Shown here: positions 52,543 to 62,140 of the stretch, in pieces
Layout: each line of letters starts with the position of its first letter
Numbering within the stretch: the stretch's first letter is position 1
Assembly (NCBI GenBank): GCA_963762315.1
Contig: CAVXKO010000005.1
Location: forward strand, 124,001 to 188,000
Direction: 5' to 3'
Length of the DNA stretch: 64,000 nt
From: RPQJ01 sp963762315
GTDB lineage: Bacteria; Pseudomonadota; Gammaproteobacteria; Steroidobacterales; Steroidobacteraceae
Position numbers and translations under genes: made by a program
Notes under the pieces: generated by a model
The model's database searches: none
Told to the model about the DNA's origin: nothing
The model's input: the letters and a program-made list of their open reading frames with translations, nothing else

Positions 52543-53544
52543 ATGCAGTTCCGACGCAGCGATTACGACGTCACCAACACCGTGCAGGTGAGCTCGGTCG
52601 CGGCCACGAGGCGCGCGGTGGAGGAACTCGTCAACCAGACCTGGCCGGGCGCCCGTATCGATCGCCTCGCCACCGCCTTCGCCGATTTCGAACGCCTCTA
52701 CTCCGGGCACTTCCCCGGATACTTCGGCTGCGACACCGTCTACCACGACATGCAGCATTCGCTGGACGACACGCTCGCCATGGCGCGGCTGCTGGCGGGT
52801 TACGATCGCACGCACACCACGGACCAACGGCTCGGCGGCGATCGCGCGCTGATGGGCCTCGTCACCGCCCTGTTCCACGACGCCGGCTACATCCGGCAGA
52901 CGGACGACACCCAGCATCGCAACGGCGCCGAATTCACCCGCACGCACGTCAGCCGCGGCGCGCACTTCCTGGAGCGCTACCTCCCCACCATCGACATGGC
53001 CGAGTGGGTGCCGGTGGCGACGCAGATCATCCACTTCACGGGTTACGAAGTGCCGTTCGACCAGATCCGGCTCGACGAACCACGCGACCGCAAGGTCGGC
53101 CACCTGCTTGGTACGGCCGACATGATGGCGCAGATGTCGGATCGCTGTTACCTCGAGAAGTGCCGCGACCGCCTGTATCCCGAATTCGTGCTCGGCGGCG
53201 TCGCGATCTCGCGCTCCGAAGCGGGCGACCTGAAAGTCGTCTACGGCTCGGGCCTCGACGTGCTGCGCCAGACGCCGAAGTTCTTCGCCGACACGATGCG
53301 CACCCGTCTCGACGGCGAGTTCGGCGGCGCGTATCGCTACGTCGAAGCGCTCTACGGCGGGCGCAATCCGTACATGGAAGCCATCGAAGGCCACCTGGCC
53401 TATCTCGAGCAGGTCCTGAAGAAGCAGAAGTGGTCGATGCTGCGGCGAACACCGCCGGTGTTCACGTGGGAAAAGAACCCCCTGCAGACGATGCGGGCGC
53501 TCGTGATCGACCGCATCCGCAGCACGGTCGAGTCCGTGAGCTAG
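52543..53544 (+). CDS. HD-domain (metal-dependent phosphohydrolase-like) protein
   Basis: A 333-residue protein. HD-type metal ligands can be seen in YHDMQHSLDDTLAMARLL, the HD pair in LVTALFHDAGYIRQ, and later H/D residues in QIIHFTGYEVPFD and LLGTADMMAQMSDRCYLEK. It resembles HD proteins that hydrolyse nucleotides or cyclic nucleotides, but it has no GYP motif typical of c-di-GMP phosphodiesterases. The substrate is not known. Confidence 0.78.
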   Translation: MQFRRSDYDVTNTVQVSSVAATRRAVEELVNQTWPGARIDRLATAFADFERLYSGHFPGYFGCDTVYHDMQHSLDDTLAMARLLAGYDRTHTTDQRLGGDRALMGLVTALFHDAGYIRQTDDTQHRNGAEFTRTHVSRGAHFLERYLPTIDMAEWVPVATQIIHFTGYEVPFDQIRLDEPRDRKVGHLLGTADMMAQMSDRCYLEKCRDRLYPEFVLGGVAISRSEAGDLKVVYGSGLDVLRQTPKFFADTMRTRLDGEFGGAYRYVEALYGGRNPYMEAIEGHLAYLEQVLKKQKWSMLRRTPPVFTWEKNPLQTMRALVIDRIRSTVESVS

Positions 53545-53642
53545 CCCGCCGGTCGGGCCGGTTGTGATGCCGGTCGCGAACCTGGCGCATCGTCCGCCCC
53601 CATCCTTGCGCCGTGCCCCGTGGGTGCCCTAAACGTGGGGCC

Positions 53643-54269
53643 ATGAACACCCAACGCTTCGGATTCCCGGCCGTGGCCGCCTCGCTCGGCGCCACGTTGA
53701 TTGGCCTGGCCCCGGCCAGCAGCGCGCTTGCAGCCGATCCGGCCGGCGCGACGAAGGCCGACGGCGCTGCGCTCCTCGGCGGTGCGTTGCCGGGCGGCGC
53801 GGTCATCAGCGCAAAGTCCGTGGCGATCGCCCCTGCCGCGGGCGGCCAAGTCATCGGGACACCCATCGCCGCCGACGGCAGCTTCCGCGCGGCCGGGCTC
53901 GCGCCGGGCACCTACCGGCTCGCGGTCACCTCGACGACCGTGGCAAAACAGACGCAGGGTGCGACGTTCGGGGAGAAAGTGAATGCCGGGCTGCACGCGG
54001 CCGGGTCGGCCATCGCCCAGGGTGCCGCCATGACGAAGCACGACACGGCCAAGAACTCGGTGGGCAACATCCGCGCCCGCGAGGCCTCCCCGCCCGCAGA
54101 CACGGACGCCGACGCGGCACGCCTGCCCGATGCGAACAGCATGCCGAACCGGATCTCGATGAACGTGACCGTGGCGAAGCGGACGCAGCAGGTGATCGTG
54201 GACGACACGGTCGTCACCGTCGACGTCGGCGCTGACGGAGTCCTGGCGGGGCGCGCCGCCGCGCCCTGA
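53643..54269 (+). CDS. Secreted protein of unknown function
   Basis: A 208-residue protein with a signal peptide (cleavage after SSALA) followed by an Ala- and Gly-rich region. Residues around 62-100 (GGQVIGTPIAADGSFRAAGL followed by APGTYRL) resemble the carboxypeptidase-regulatory/prealbumin-like beta-sandwich. The C-terminal part ends in VIVDDTVVTVDVGADG. I do not recognise a family. It is not obviously part of an operon. Confidence 0.6.
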   Translation: MNTQRFGFPAVAASLGATLIGLAPASSALAADPAGATKADGAALLGGALPGGAVISAKSVAIAPAAGGQVIGTPIAADGSFRAAGLAPGTYRLAVTSTTVAKQTQGATFGEKVNAGLHAAGSAIAQGAAMTKHDTAKNSVGNIRAREASPPADTDADAARLPDANSMPNRISMNVTVAKRTQQVIVDDTVVTVDVGADGVLAGRAAAP

Positions 54270-54281
54270 GCAATCGCCCGA

Positions 54282-54833
54282 TCAGCGCCCGGCTCGGCCG
54301 AGAGCGTCGAGCAGCGCGATCGGGTCCGACGAGACCGTCAGCAGGTCGCGTGCCGCCGAGCGCAACAGACCGTCGGTCACCGCTCGATCGAGGAACCTGA
54401 TCAGGTCATCGTAATAGCCGGCGGTATTGAGCAGGCCGTTCGGCTTGTCCTGCAGGCCGGCGAGCGACCAGCTCCACGCCTCGAACATCTCGTCCATCGT
54501 GCCCACGCCGCCCGGCAGCGATAGAAACGCATCGGACAGTTCGCCCATGCGCTCCTTGCGCACGGCAAAGTCGTCGACGATCTCGAGCGAAGCCAGGCCA
54601 TCGTGGCCGACCTCCTTCTCGTACAGGAATCGCGGAATGACGCCGTGGACGCGTGCGCCGGAATGGATCGCCGCTTCGGCGAGAATGCCCATCAGCCCGA
54701 CGCGACCGCCGCCGTACACCAGCGTCCAGCCGCGACGCCCGATTTCGCCGCCGACGATCCGCGCCGCCTCGGCAAATTCAGGGCGCGTGCCAGGCGCGGA
54801 GCCGCAAAACACGCAAAGCGAAAGCGAGTCCAC
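54282..54833 (-). CDS. LOG family protein
   Basis: A 183-residue Rossmann-type protein with the LOG (lysine-decarboxylase-like) signature PGGVGTMDEMFEAWSW and the YGGGRVGLMGILAEAA loop. LOG enzymes remove ribose 5'-phosphate from cytokinin-like nucleotides; bacterial members act on AMP or related nucleotides. It is the last gene of the minus-strand run, six bases after DUF202. Confidence 0.9.
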   Translation of the reverse strand: MDSLSLCVFCGSAPGTRPEFAEAARIVGGEIGRRGWTLVYGGGRVGLMGILAEAAIHSGARVHGVIPRFLYEKEVGHDGLASLEIVDDFAVRKERMGELSDAFLSLPGGVGTMDEMFEAWSWSLAGLQDKPNGLLNTAGYYDDLIRFLDRAVTDGLLRSAARDLLTVSSDPIALLDALGRAGR

Positions 54834-54839
54834 GGCCGA

Positions 54840-55337
54840 TCAGCCCAGCAAGCCGACGCGCCACGCCATGCGCAGGATGGCGGCAATGCCGCCGATCAGC
54901 AGCAGGAATGCCAGCGTCAGGATAAGCGAGCCTGGCAGGTCCAGCGCCGGTGGCACGAGACCGCGGCCCTGCAGATCGTGCCGTTGTATCGCCAGCCGCC
55001 GCAGGAAAGCGAAGTGCGACAAGATGCCGAGCGCCAACACGCCGATGCCAAGCGCGGTCAGGCCGATGCCCACGTTGCGCCCCGCGGCCTGGGGCAGCGC
55101 ATCGAGCAGGCCGAACTGGTTGCGCAGGTAATCGACGAATTCGAACATCGCGATTCCGAAGCCGATCATCGAGAGCGCCGTGCGCATGATCGCCATCAGC
55201 GTGCGGTCGGAACTCATGCGTGTCCGCTCGAGCGCAAGTCCCGTGCGCACGCCGGCGAGTTCGACCCGCGCATCGCCACGCGCCTCGGGTCCGCGCCAAT
55301 CTGCGGGCGACACGTCATCGGGGGGCGCAGCACTCAT
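54840..55337 (-). CDS. DUF202 membrane protein
   Basis: A 165-residue protein of the DUF202 (YidH-like) family. LALERTRMSSDRTLMAIMRTALSMIGFG marks the first membrane helix, and two further helices lie near residues 88-110 and 138-158. Its role is unknown. It starts three bases after trpA, so it is probably read from the trp operon. Confidence 0.85.
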   Translation of the reverse strand: MSAAPPDDVSPADWRGPEARGDARVELAGVRTGLALERTRMSSDRTLMAIMRTALSMIGFGIAMFEFVDYLRNQFGLLDALPQAAGRNVGIGLTALGIGVLALGILSHFAFLRRLAIQRHDLQGRGLVPPALDLPGSLILTLAFLLLIGGIAAILRMAWRVGLLG

Positions 55338-55340
55338 GGG

Positions 55341-56114
55341 TCAGCCGCGCAGGCCGCGAATGAATGCGGCCGGATCTTCGCGCCGCTCGAGCACTTCGAC
55401 CAGCGCCGAGCCCACGACGACACCGTCCACATGCCCCGTCATGAGCCGGACCTGCTCGGCGCTGCGAATGCCGAAACCTGCGCAGACGGGAATCGGGGAC
55501 ACCTTGCGCACGGCGTCGAGGTAATCGAGCACGTCCTGCGGCACGGCCACGGCCTTGCCGGTCGTCCCGGTCATCGTCACCGCGTACACGAACCCCTGGC
55601 TCGCCTCGCACAACATCCTGATGCGCGGCGCGGGTGTCACCGGCGTGACCATCTGCACGAGCGCGACGCCAACGCGATCGAGCGCTGCCCGCATGTCGGC
55701 GCTCTCTTCGAACGGAAGGTCGGGAATGATGAAGCCCGACACCCCCGCCCTGGCTACGGCTTCCGGCAGCTTGTCGAATCCGTACGCGAGCAGCGGATTG
55801 AGGTAGCTCATCATCAGCAACGGCGCCTTCGGCCGCCGCTGCATTGCGCTCAATTCCTCGAGCAGCCATGGCAGCGTGAAGCCGCCCTGCAGCGACGCGT
55901 AGCTGGCGCGCTGGATGGTCATGCCGTCCGCCATCGGGTCGGTGAAGGGTATGCCGATTTCGACGACATCGGCCTCGCCTGCAATCGCGGTGAGATCGGC
56001 GCGGAAGTTCGCACGGTCCGGGAAGCCTGCCGTCATGAATCCGACGACGGCCGGCCGGCCCTGGGCCGAGGCGGCGCGAATGGCCGCGCTGATGGTGTCG
56101 CGGGGCTTCGTCAT
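55341..56114 (-). CDS. trpA: Tryptophan synthase alpha chain
   Basis: A 257-residue TIM-barrel subunit that cleaves indole-3-glycerol phosphate to indole. Family marks are FMTAGFPD, VEIGIPFTDPMADGMTIQ (catalytic Glu and Asp), FIIPDLPFEES and PVCAGFGIRSAEQV. The ATG touches the trpB stop (TGATG), so the two are coupled. Confidence 0.95.
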   Translation of the reverse strand: MTKPRDTISAAIRAASAQGRPAVVGFMTAGFPDRANFRADLTAIAGEADVVEIGIPFTDPMADGMTIQRASYASLQGGFTLPWLLEELSAMQRRPKAPLLMMSYLNPLLAYGFDKLPEAVARAGVSGFIIPDLPFEESADMRAALDRVGVALVQMVTPVTPAPRIRMLCEASQGFVYAVTMTGTTGKAVAVPQDVLDYLDAVRKVSPIPVCAGFGIRSAEQVRLMTGHVDGVVVGSALVEVLERREDPAAFIRGLRG

Positions 56115-57358
56115 CACAGCTTCCCCTTCAGCAGCGTGCGCTGCAGCGTCGGCATGTCCTTGTCGCCACGGCCCGACAGGCCGATGAGGATCCGGCTGCC
56201 CGGGTGTTCCTTCGCGTAGCGCCTGGCTCCGGCAAACGCGTGCGCCGACTCGATCGCCGGCAGGATGCCCTCGGCCTGGCAGCACTCGGCCAGTGCTTCG
56301 AGCGACTCGTCGTCCTCCGCGGCCTTGTACTCGACGCGACCGATGCTTGCGAGCAGCGCGTGCTCCGGTCCGACGCCGGGATAGTCGAGGCCCGCCGACA
56401 CCGAGTGCGTTTCCTGGATCTGGCCGTGCTCGTCCTGCAGCAGCAGCGAGAAACAGCCCTGCAGCACGCCCGGCGTACCGTACGCGATCGAAGCCGCGTT
56501 CTGCCCGAGGCCCGTGCCTGTGCCGCCCGCCTCGAAGCCGAGCAGCTTGACGCTCGCGTCGCCGACGAACGGATGGAAGAGCCCGATGGCATTCGAGCCG
56601 CCGCCGACGCAGGCGACGGCCACATCGGGCAGCGCGCCGGCCTGCGCGAGCATCTGCGCGCGCGCCTCGACGCCGATGACGGACTGGAACTCGCGCACCA
56701 GGTAAGGATACGGATGCGGACCCACCGCGGATCCCAGCAGGTAGTACGTGCCGTTCGGATCCGACACCCAGTCGCGCAGCGCTTCGTCGATGGCCGCGCG
56801 CAGCGTCTTGTCGCCACCGGTGACGGGCACGACTTCCGCGCCGAGCAGTTTCATGCGCCCGACGTTCGGCGCCTGCCGTTCCATGTCGATCGAACCCATG
56901 TAGACGACGCAGGGCATGCCGAGGCGCGCGCACGCCGCCGCAGACGCCACGCCGTGCTGGCCTGCACCGGTTTCCGCGACGATGCGCTTCGCGCCGAGGC
57001 GCTTCGCGAGCAGCGCCTGGCCGATCGCGTTGTTGATCTTGTGCGCGCCGGTGTGCGCCAGGTCCTCGCGCTTCAGCCACACCTCGGCACCCCAGCGGCG
57101 CGACAGTTCGCCAGCGAACGACAGTGGCGTCGGGCGCCCGACCCACGTGCGCAGCTGCGACTCGAGTTCCGCGCGGAACGCCGGGTCGGGCAGGATGTCG
57201 CGCACGCCTTGCTCGAGGCGATCGAGCGCGGGCACCAGCGTTTCAGGGACGTAGCGTCCGCCAAACGGGCCGAAGCGGCCACGGGCGTCGGGAAACTCGC
57301 CACGCAAAGTTTGCGCGAGCAGCGCATCGCGATCGATCTTCAGGGCCCCGGTTCTCAT
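56114..57358 (-). CDS. trpB: Tryptophan synthase beta chain
   Basis: A 414-residue PLP enzyme that joins indole with serine. GRFGPFGGRYVPETL, the PLP-lysine motif KREDLAHTGAHKINNAIGQ, the ETGAGQHGVASA stretch and VGGGSNAIGLFHPF are all present. ATG 57358 (MRTGALKIDRDALL) is used; an earlier in-frame start would overlap trpF. Confidence 0.96.
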   Translation of the reverse strand: MRTGALKIDRDALLAQTLRGEFPDARGRFGPFGGRYVPETLVPALDRLEQGVRDILPDPAFRAELESQLRTWVGRPTPLSFAGELSRRWGAEVWLKREDLAHTGAHKINNAIGQALLAKRLGAKRIVAETGAGQHGVASAAACARLGMPCVVYMGSIDMERQAPNVGRMKLLGAEVVPVTGGDKTLRAAIDEALRDWVSDPNGTYYLLGSAVGPHPYPYLVREFQSVIGVEARAQMLAQAGALPDVAVACVGGGSNAIGLFHPFVGDASVKLLGFEAGGTGTGLGQNAASIAYGTPGVLQGCFSLLLQDEHGQIQETHSVSAGLDYPGVGPEHALLASIGRVEYKAAEDDESLEALAECCQAEGILPAIESAHAFAGARRYAKEHPGSRILIGLSGRGDKDMPTLQRTLLKGKL

Positions 57359-57390
57359 CTCGATTTCTCCTCGATCGACGTCGCGATCGC

Positions 57391-57993
57391 TCAACCGGCG
57401 AGCCGGGCGTGAGCCGCCCGCGCCGCCGCAACAAATTCATGGATCCGCGCAGGGTCCTTCACACCGCGGCTGCTCTCGACACCCGAACTCACATCCAGGC
57501 CGAACGGCCGCACCCGCGCGATCGCCTCGGCGACGTTCGACGGTTCGAGGCCGCCGGCCAGCACGAGCTCAGCTTGCCCCGCGAGTCGTGCGGCTTGCTC
57601 CCAATCCGCAGTTGCGCCCGCGCCGCTGTGCGCGCTCTCGAACAGGATGCGCGCAGGCAGCGGCGCAACCGACGCGGCATCGCGCACGACGGGCAACACG
57701 CGCTGCGACGCAGGCAGGCGCAGGCTCGCGAGATCGGCAACGTCCGTCTGCACCCAGTCCGGCCGCACGGCTTCGAGCACGGCGTCGACCAGCGCCTGCG
57801 CAGGATGCAGGAAGACCGCCACACGCTCGACGCCCGGCGGCACTACGCGCTGCAGGGCCGCCGCTTCCAGGACGTCGAGGTTGCGCGGCGAGGCTTCGTG
57901 AAACACGAATCCGACCGCCTGCGCCCCGGCCGTCGCGGCTGCCACTATCGTGTCCGCCGTCCGCAATCCGCAGATTTTCACCCACAACCTCAC
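57391..57993 (-). CDS. trpF: Phosphoribosylanthranilate isomerase
   Basis: A 200-residue TIM-barrel isomerase. The N-terminal Cys motif is VKICGLRTADT; GFVFHEASPRNL and the phosphate-binding VLAGGLEPSNVAEAI with FGLDVSSGVESSRGVKD follow. GTG start overlapping the trpC stop (GTGA). It is not fused to trpC, unlike in E. coli. Confidence 0.94.
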   Translation of the reverse strand: MRLWVKICGLRTADTIVAAATAGAQAVGFVFHEASPRNLDVLEAAALQRVVPPGVERVAVFLHPAQALVDAVLEAVRPDWVQTDVADLASLRLPASQRVLPVVRDAASVAPLPARILFESAHSGAGATADWEQAARLAGQAELVLAGGLEPSNVAEAIARVRPFGLDVSSGVESSRGVKDPARIHEFVAAARAAHARLAG

Positions 57994-58814
57994 GGCAACG
58001 CCTTGCGACCGGCCGCGAGCAGTTCCTGCACCGCGCGCTCAGGGTCGCCGCGTTGCATGAGCGAGGTGCCGACGAGTGCGAGTCGATATCCCAGCGAGAC
58101 CACGCGTTCGGCATCGGCGGGCTTCGCCACGCCACTTTCCGCCACGCACGGCCAGTCGAGCGGCATCTGGCCGCGCAACTCGGCGAAGCGCTCGAAGTTG
58201 ATCTGCAGGGTCTCGAGGTCGCGGCAGTTAAGGCCCATCAGGACCTGCTCGTCGCGGCCCGCCCTGTCCTTCGCCAGCTCGCACGCTACCTTCAGGTCTT
58301 CGGCATCGAACGCTTCGAGCAGCACGAACAGGCCGTACTCCGCGGCGCAATCGAGCATCGAGGCGAGCTGGTCGCGCGGCAGCATGCGCACGATCAGCAG
58401 CACGCCCGAGGCGCCGTTCGCGCGCGCCTCGATCACCTGATACGGATCGACGAGGAAATCCTTGCGCATCGCCGGCACGCCGTAAGGCTGCAGCACGTCG
58501 GCGGCAAGGCGCAGGTGTTCGAGATCCCCGTCGAACCGCGTGGGCTCGGTGAGGATCGAACAGACGGCCGCGCCGCCCTCGGCGTACGCCAGGAGACGCT
58601 TCACGGGATCGACCGTCGTCGCCGACAGGTCGCCGAGCGACGGCGAGCGCAGCTTGAGTTCCGCGATGAGGTCGAAACCGTGGTTCGCGAGCTTCAGCTT
58701 CGGCGGCGCCTCGCTCCCGAGGATAGCTGCACGCAGGGCCGCTTCCGGAACCCGCGCTCTCGCCTGCCGGGCTCGCTGTCGGCTGCTGAGGTTCATGTCG
58801 GAGAGGAGACCCAT
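57990..58814 (-). CDS. trpC: Indole-3-glycerol phosphate synthase
   Basis: A 274-residue TIM-barrel enzyme. The catalytic stretches are AELKLRSPSLGDLS (Lys), VPAMRKDFLVDPYQVIEARA (KDF), LLEAFDAEDL, GLNCRDLETLQINF and ESGVAKPADA. ILTEPTRFDGDLEHL corresponds to the conserved LTD-x-F-F-GG segment in a divergent form. It follows trpD after 27 bases. Confidence 0.9.
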   Translation of the reverse strand: MGLLSDMNLSSRQRARQARARVPEAALRAAILGSEAPPKLKLANHGFDLIAELKLRSPSLGDLSATTVDPVKRLLAYAEGGAAVCSILTEPTRFDGDLEHLRLAADVLQPYGVPAMRKDFLVDPYQVIEARANGASGVLLIVRMLPRDQLASMLDCAAEYGLFVLLEAFDAEDLKVACELAKDRAGRDEQVLMGLNCRDLETLQINFERFAELRGQMPLDWPCVAESGVAKPADAERVVSLGYRLALVGTSLMQRGDPERAVQELLAAGRKALP

Positions 58815-58841
58815 GGGAGGCAATAGGCAACAGGCTGAAGG

Positions 58842-59879
58842 CTATGGGGCGGAACGAAGAGAAGATCCGAAGGCGCAAAGGCGTTCGAGCAGACGCACGC
58901 CGTCGCCGCGATCGAGCGCGTCGGACGCAGCACGAATTCCGGCGGCGGCATCAGGAACGGTGCCGGTCACTTCGAGTGCGAGCGCGGCATTGAGCAGGAT
59001 CGCGTCGCGATGCGGGCCGCGGTCCGTGCCCTCGAAGACGGCACGCAAGCCGGCCGCGTTGTGGGCGGCATCGCCGCCCGCCAGCGACTCCGGCGTGCAG
59101 CGCGCCAGCCCGAGGTCACGCGGATCGCGGACCGTGCGCTCGACGCGGCCCGGACGAACGTCGTACAGCTCGAAGGGACCGATCGGGGTCGGCTCGTCCC
59201 ACCCCGCGTCGCCGTGAATCACGAACACGCGCTCGATCGGCATGCCGGACAGGGTTTCGGCCATCAGCTTCGCCGCATCGCTGCTGTAAGCGCCGATCAG
59301 GCTGAACGGCGGCCCGGCGGGATTGGTGAGCGGCCCGAGCATGTTGAACACCGTGCGCACGCCGAGCGCGCGGCGCACCGGCGCGATCTCCTTCATGGAA
59401 GGGTGGTAGTGCGGCGCGAACAGGAACGTGAACCCCGTGGCGGCGAGGCAGTCGCCCGCCGACTTCTCGTCGAGCGGCAACGGCAGCCCGAGGCTTTCAA
59501 GCAGGTCCGCACTGCCCGAGCGGCTCGAGATCGAGCGATTGCCGTGCTTCACGACGCGCACGCCCATCGCCGCAACGAGCAACGAGGCGCCCGTCGAAAG
59601 ATTGAAACTGCCCGACGCATCCCCCCCGGTGCCGACGATGTCGATCGCCGGCGGGCCGGCGGGCAAGGCCGGGTGGCGCGCGACGCGGCGCATCGTCGTC
59701 GCGAAGCCGCGCACCTCATCGGCCGTCACGCCCTTGGCGCGCAGCGCCGCGAGCAATGCGCCGGCCATCGCAGGCGCAGTCGATGCATCCGTGAGCGCGA
59801 GCAGCAACTCGCCCGCCTCGGCCTCGGACAGGTCCCGGCGGTCGAGCAGTCGTTCGAGGATGTGGCGCAGCTCGGCCAT
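58842..59879 (-). CDS. trpD: Anthranilate phosphoribosyltransferase
   Basis: A 345-residue transferase. The PRPP site is DIVGTGGDASGSFNLST, with VKHGNRSISSRSGSADLLE and the magnesium region VRRALGVRTVFNMLGPLTNP. GDAAHNAAGLRAVFEG closes it. The start is two bases after the trpG stop. It attaches ribose 5-phosphate to anthranilate. Confidence 0.95.
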   Translation of the reverse strand: MAELRHILERLLDRRDLSEAEAGELLLALTDASTAPAMAGALLAALRAKGVTADEVRGFATTMRRVARHPALPAGPPAIDIVGTGGDASGSFNLSTGASLLVAAMGVRVVKHGNRSISSRSGSADLLESLGLPLPLDEKSAGDCLAATGFTFLFAPHYHPSMKEIAPVRRALGVRTVFNMLGPLTNPAGPPFSLIGAYSSDAAKLMAETLSGMPIERVFVIHGDAGWDEPTPIGPFELYDVRPGRVERTVRDPRDLGLARCTPESLAGGDAAHNAAGLRAVFEGTDRGPHRDAILLNAALALEVTGTVPDAAAGIRAASDALDRGDGVRLLERLCAFGSSLRSAP

Positions 59880-59881
59880 GA

Positions 59882-60480
<599 letters not shown>

Positions 60481-60481
<1 letters not shown>

Positions 60482-61869
60482 CAGATGCCCTCCTTCGCCA
60501 TCTCGAGTGCACGGCGCAACACGGCGCTCTTCGCGAACACTTCCTCGTATTCGCTTTGCGGAACGCTGTCCGCCACGATGCCGGCGCCCGCCTGGAAGCT
60601 GTACGTGTCGCCGTGGAACACCAGCGTGCGGATCGTGATCGCCTGGTTCATGTCGCCGCCATGCCCGAAGTAACCGACCGTGCCGCCGTAGAACCCGCGC
60701 CGCACCGGCTCCAGCTCGTCGATGATCTCCATCGCGCGCACCTTCGGTGCCCCAACCAGCGTGCCGGCCGGGAACGCGGCGGCGAACAGGTCGAATGCGT
60801 CCTTGCCCGGCGCCAGCTCGCCCTTGACGCCGCTCACGATGTGCATCACGTGGCTGTAGCGCTCGATGGAGCGGTACGGATCGACGTGCACGGTGCCTGC
60901 CGTCGCGACGCGGCCGAGGTCGTTGCGTGCGAGGTCCACGAGCATGACGTGCTCGGCGTTCTCCTTCGGATCGGCGCGCAGTTCGGCTTCGAGCACGAGG
61001 TCCTTCGCTTCGTCGGCGCCACGCGGCCGCGTGCCGGCGATCGGGCGCATCTCGGCGTGGCGGCCGGTGAGCTTGACGAGCGCCTCCGGCGACGAGCCGA
61101 CGATCGTGCGGTCGCCGAGCTCGCAGTAGGTGAGGTACGGCGACGGGTTGAGAAGGCGCAGCGCGCGATAGACCTCGAAGGGATCCACGTCGCTGCGGCC
61201 GGCGAAGCGGACCGAGAGCACCAGCTGGTAGATGTCGCCGGCCGCGATGTATTCCTTGGTGCGTGCGACGCGCTGCAGGAACTCGTCCTGCGAGAGGCTC
61301 GCTTCGGGCACGCTGAACTTGGGCTGCCACGCGGGACCGGGCAGCCCGCCGCGCAGCGCGCGGACCACCTCGCGGCGCAGGCTCTGCCGCTCGGCTTCCG
61401 TGCCGGCGTGCAGCAGCGCCGCACGACGCGTGAGGTGGTCGAACACGAGCAGCGAGCGCGGCGCGATGTAGTGCGCGTCCGGGCAGTTGTCGACGGCCAC
61501 GGCCTGCGTCGGCAGCCGCTCGAAATACCGCACGAGGTCGTAGCTGGCCGCGCCGACGAGGCCGCCGAGCAGCGGAAAGCCGTTGTTCTCGATCTCCGGA
61601 CGCGGCGCCTTGGCCAGCGCGCGGCGGAACGCAGAGAGCAACTCTTGCTGGTCGCGCGGGCGGTCGTGACGCTCGTCACCGATGCGCAGCCCGGCTGCGT
61701 CGAGCCGGAACTCGAGCTTCTCGCCGAACCCGATGAAGGAATAGCGGGCGAGCCGCTCACCGCCTTCGACGCTCTCCAGCAGGAAATGCGGCCGGAACGG
61801 CTTGAGCTTCAGGTAGGCCGACACCGGGGTGTCGAGGTCGGCGGCGATGTCGAACAGACTGGTTGTCAC
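60481..61869 (-). CDS. trpE: Anthranilate synthase component I
   Basis: A 462-residue chorismate-binding enzyme. FLLESVEGGERLARYSF carries the LLES sequence used for tryptophan feedback. VRFAGRSDVDPFEVYRALR, PIAGTRPRGADEAKD, HVMLVDLARNDLGRVA and AFPAGTLVGAPKVRAMEII are characteristic. It is somewhat short at the N-terminus for the family. GTG start at 61869. First structural gene of the trp operon, 40 bases after the attenuator hairpin. Confidence 0.95.
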
Positions 61870-61908
61870 TCACGGTTCCCCTTGTCGTCAGGACCCGGGG
61901 ACGGACAA

Positions 61909-61943
61909 CAAAAAACCCATCCCCGATGACTGGCGGAGATGGG
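61909..61943 (-). terminator. trp attenuator (intrinsic terminator)
   Basis: On the minus strand CCCATCTCCG (61934-61943) pairs with CGGGGATGGG (61916-61925) around an eight-base loop and is followed by TTTTTTG. It lies between the leader peptide and trpE, the classical place for transcription attenuation. Confidence 0.93.
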
Positions 61944-61987
61944 TCCTGGATTCCTGCGAACGAGACGAGCGCGTCCGGCCCCACTCC

Positions 61988-62044
61988 TTATGAGTGACGC
62001 CACCACCAACGGCGAACGAGCGTGCGGATCGGATGCGTATTCAT
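61988..62044 (-). CDS. trpL: trp operon leader peptide
   Basis: An 18-residue peptide, MNTHPIRTLVRRWWWRHS, with three consecutive tryptophan codons just before the stop. It precedes a strong terminator and then trpE. Ribosome stalling at the Trp codons when charged tRNA-Trp is scarce should prevent the terminator from forming. The frame is too short for standard gene calls. Confidence 0.93.
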   Translation of the reverse strand: MNTHPIRTLVRRWWWRHS

Positions 62045-62054
62045 CTCGCACCGC

Positions 62055-62083
62055 AGTATCCACAGGCAGTCGAATGGCGTCAA
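62055..62083 (-). promoter_or_regulatory. Candidate sigma-70 promoter of the trp operon
   Basis: TTGACG (62078-62083) and GATACT (62055-62060) are separated by exactly 17 bases on the minus strand. Transcription would begin near 62048, only a few bases before the trpL ATG (62044), leaving little or no room for a ribosome site. No TrpR-like palindrome is obvious. Confidence 0.6.
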
Positions 62084-62140
62084 GGAAGGAACGGCCCGCC
62101 TTACAATGAGACTCATGACACTTTGCGCAGATCCCGGACC

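Noticed and set aside
52543..53544. HD-GYP cyclic-di-GMP phosphodiesterase
   Set aside because: HD-type metal residues are present but no GYP motif, so a c-di-GMP link to the GEMM-like element cannot be claimed.
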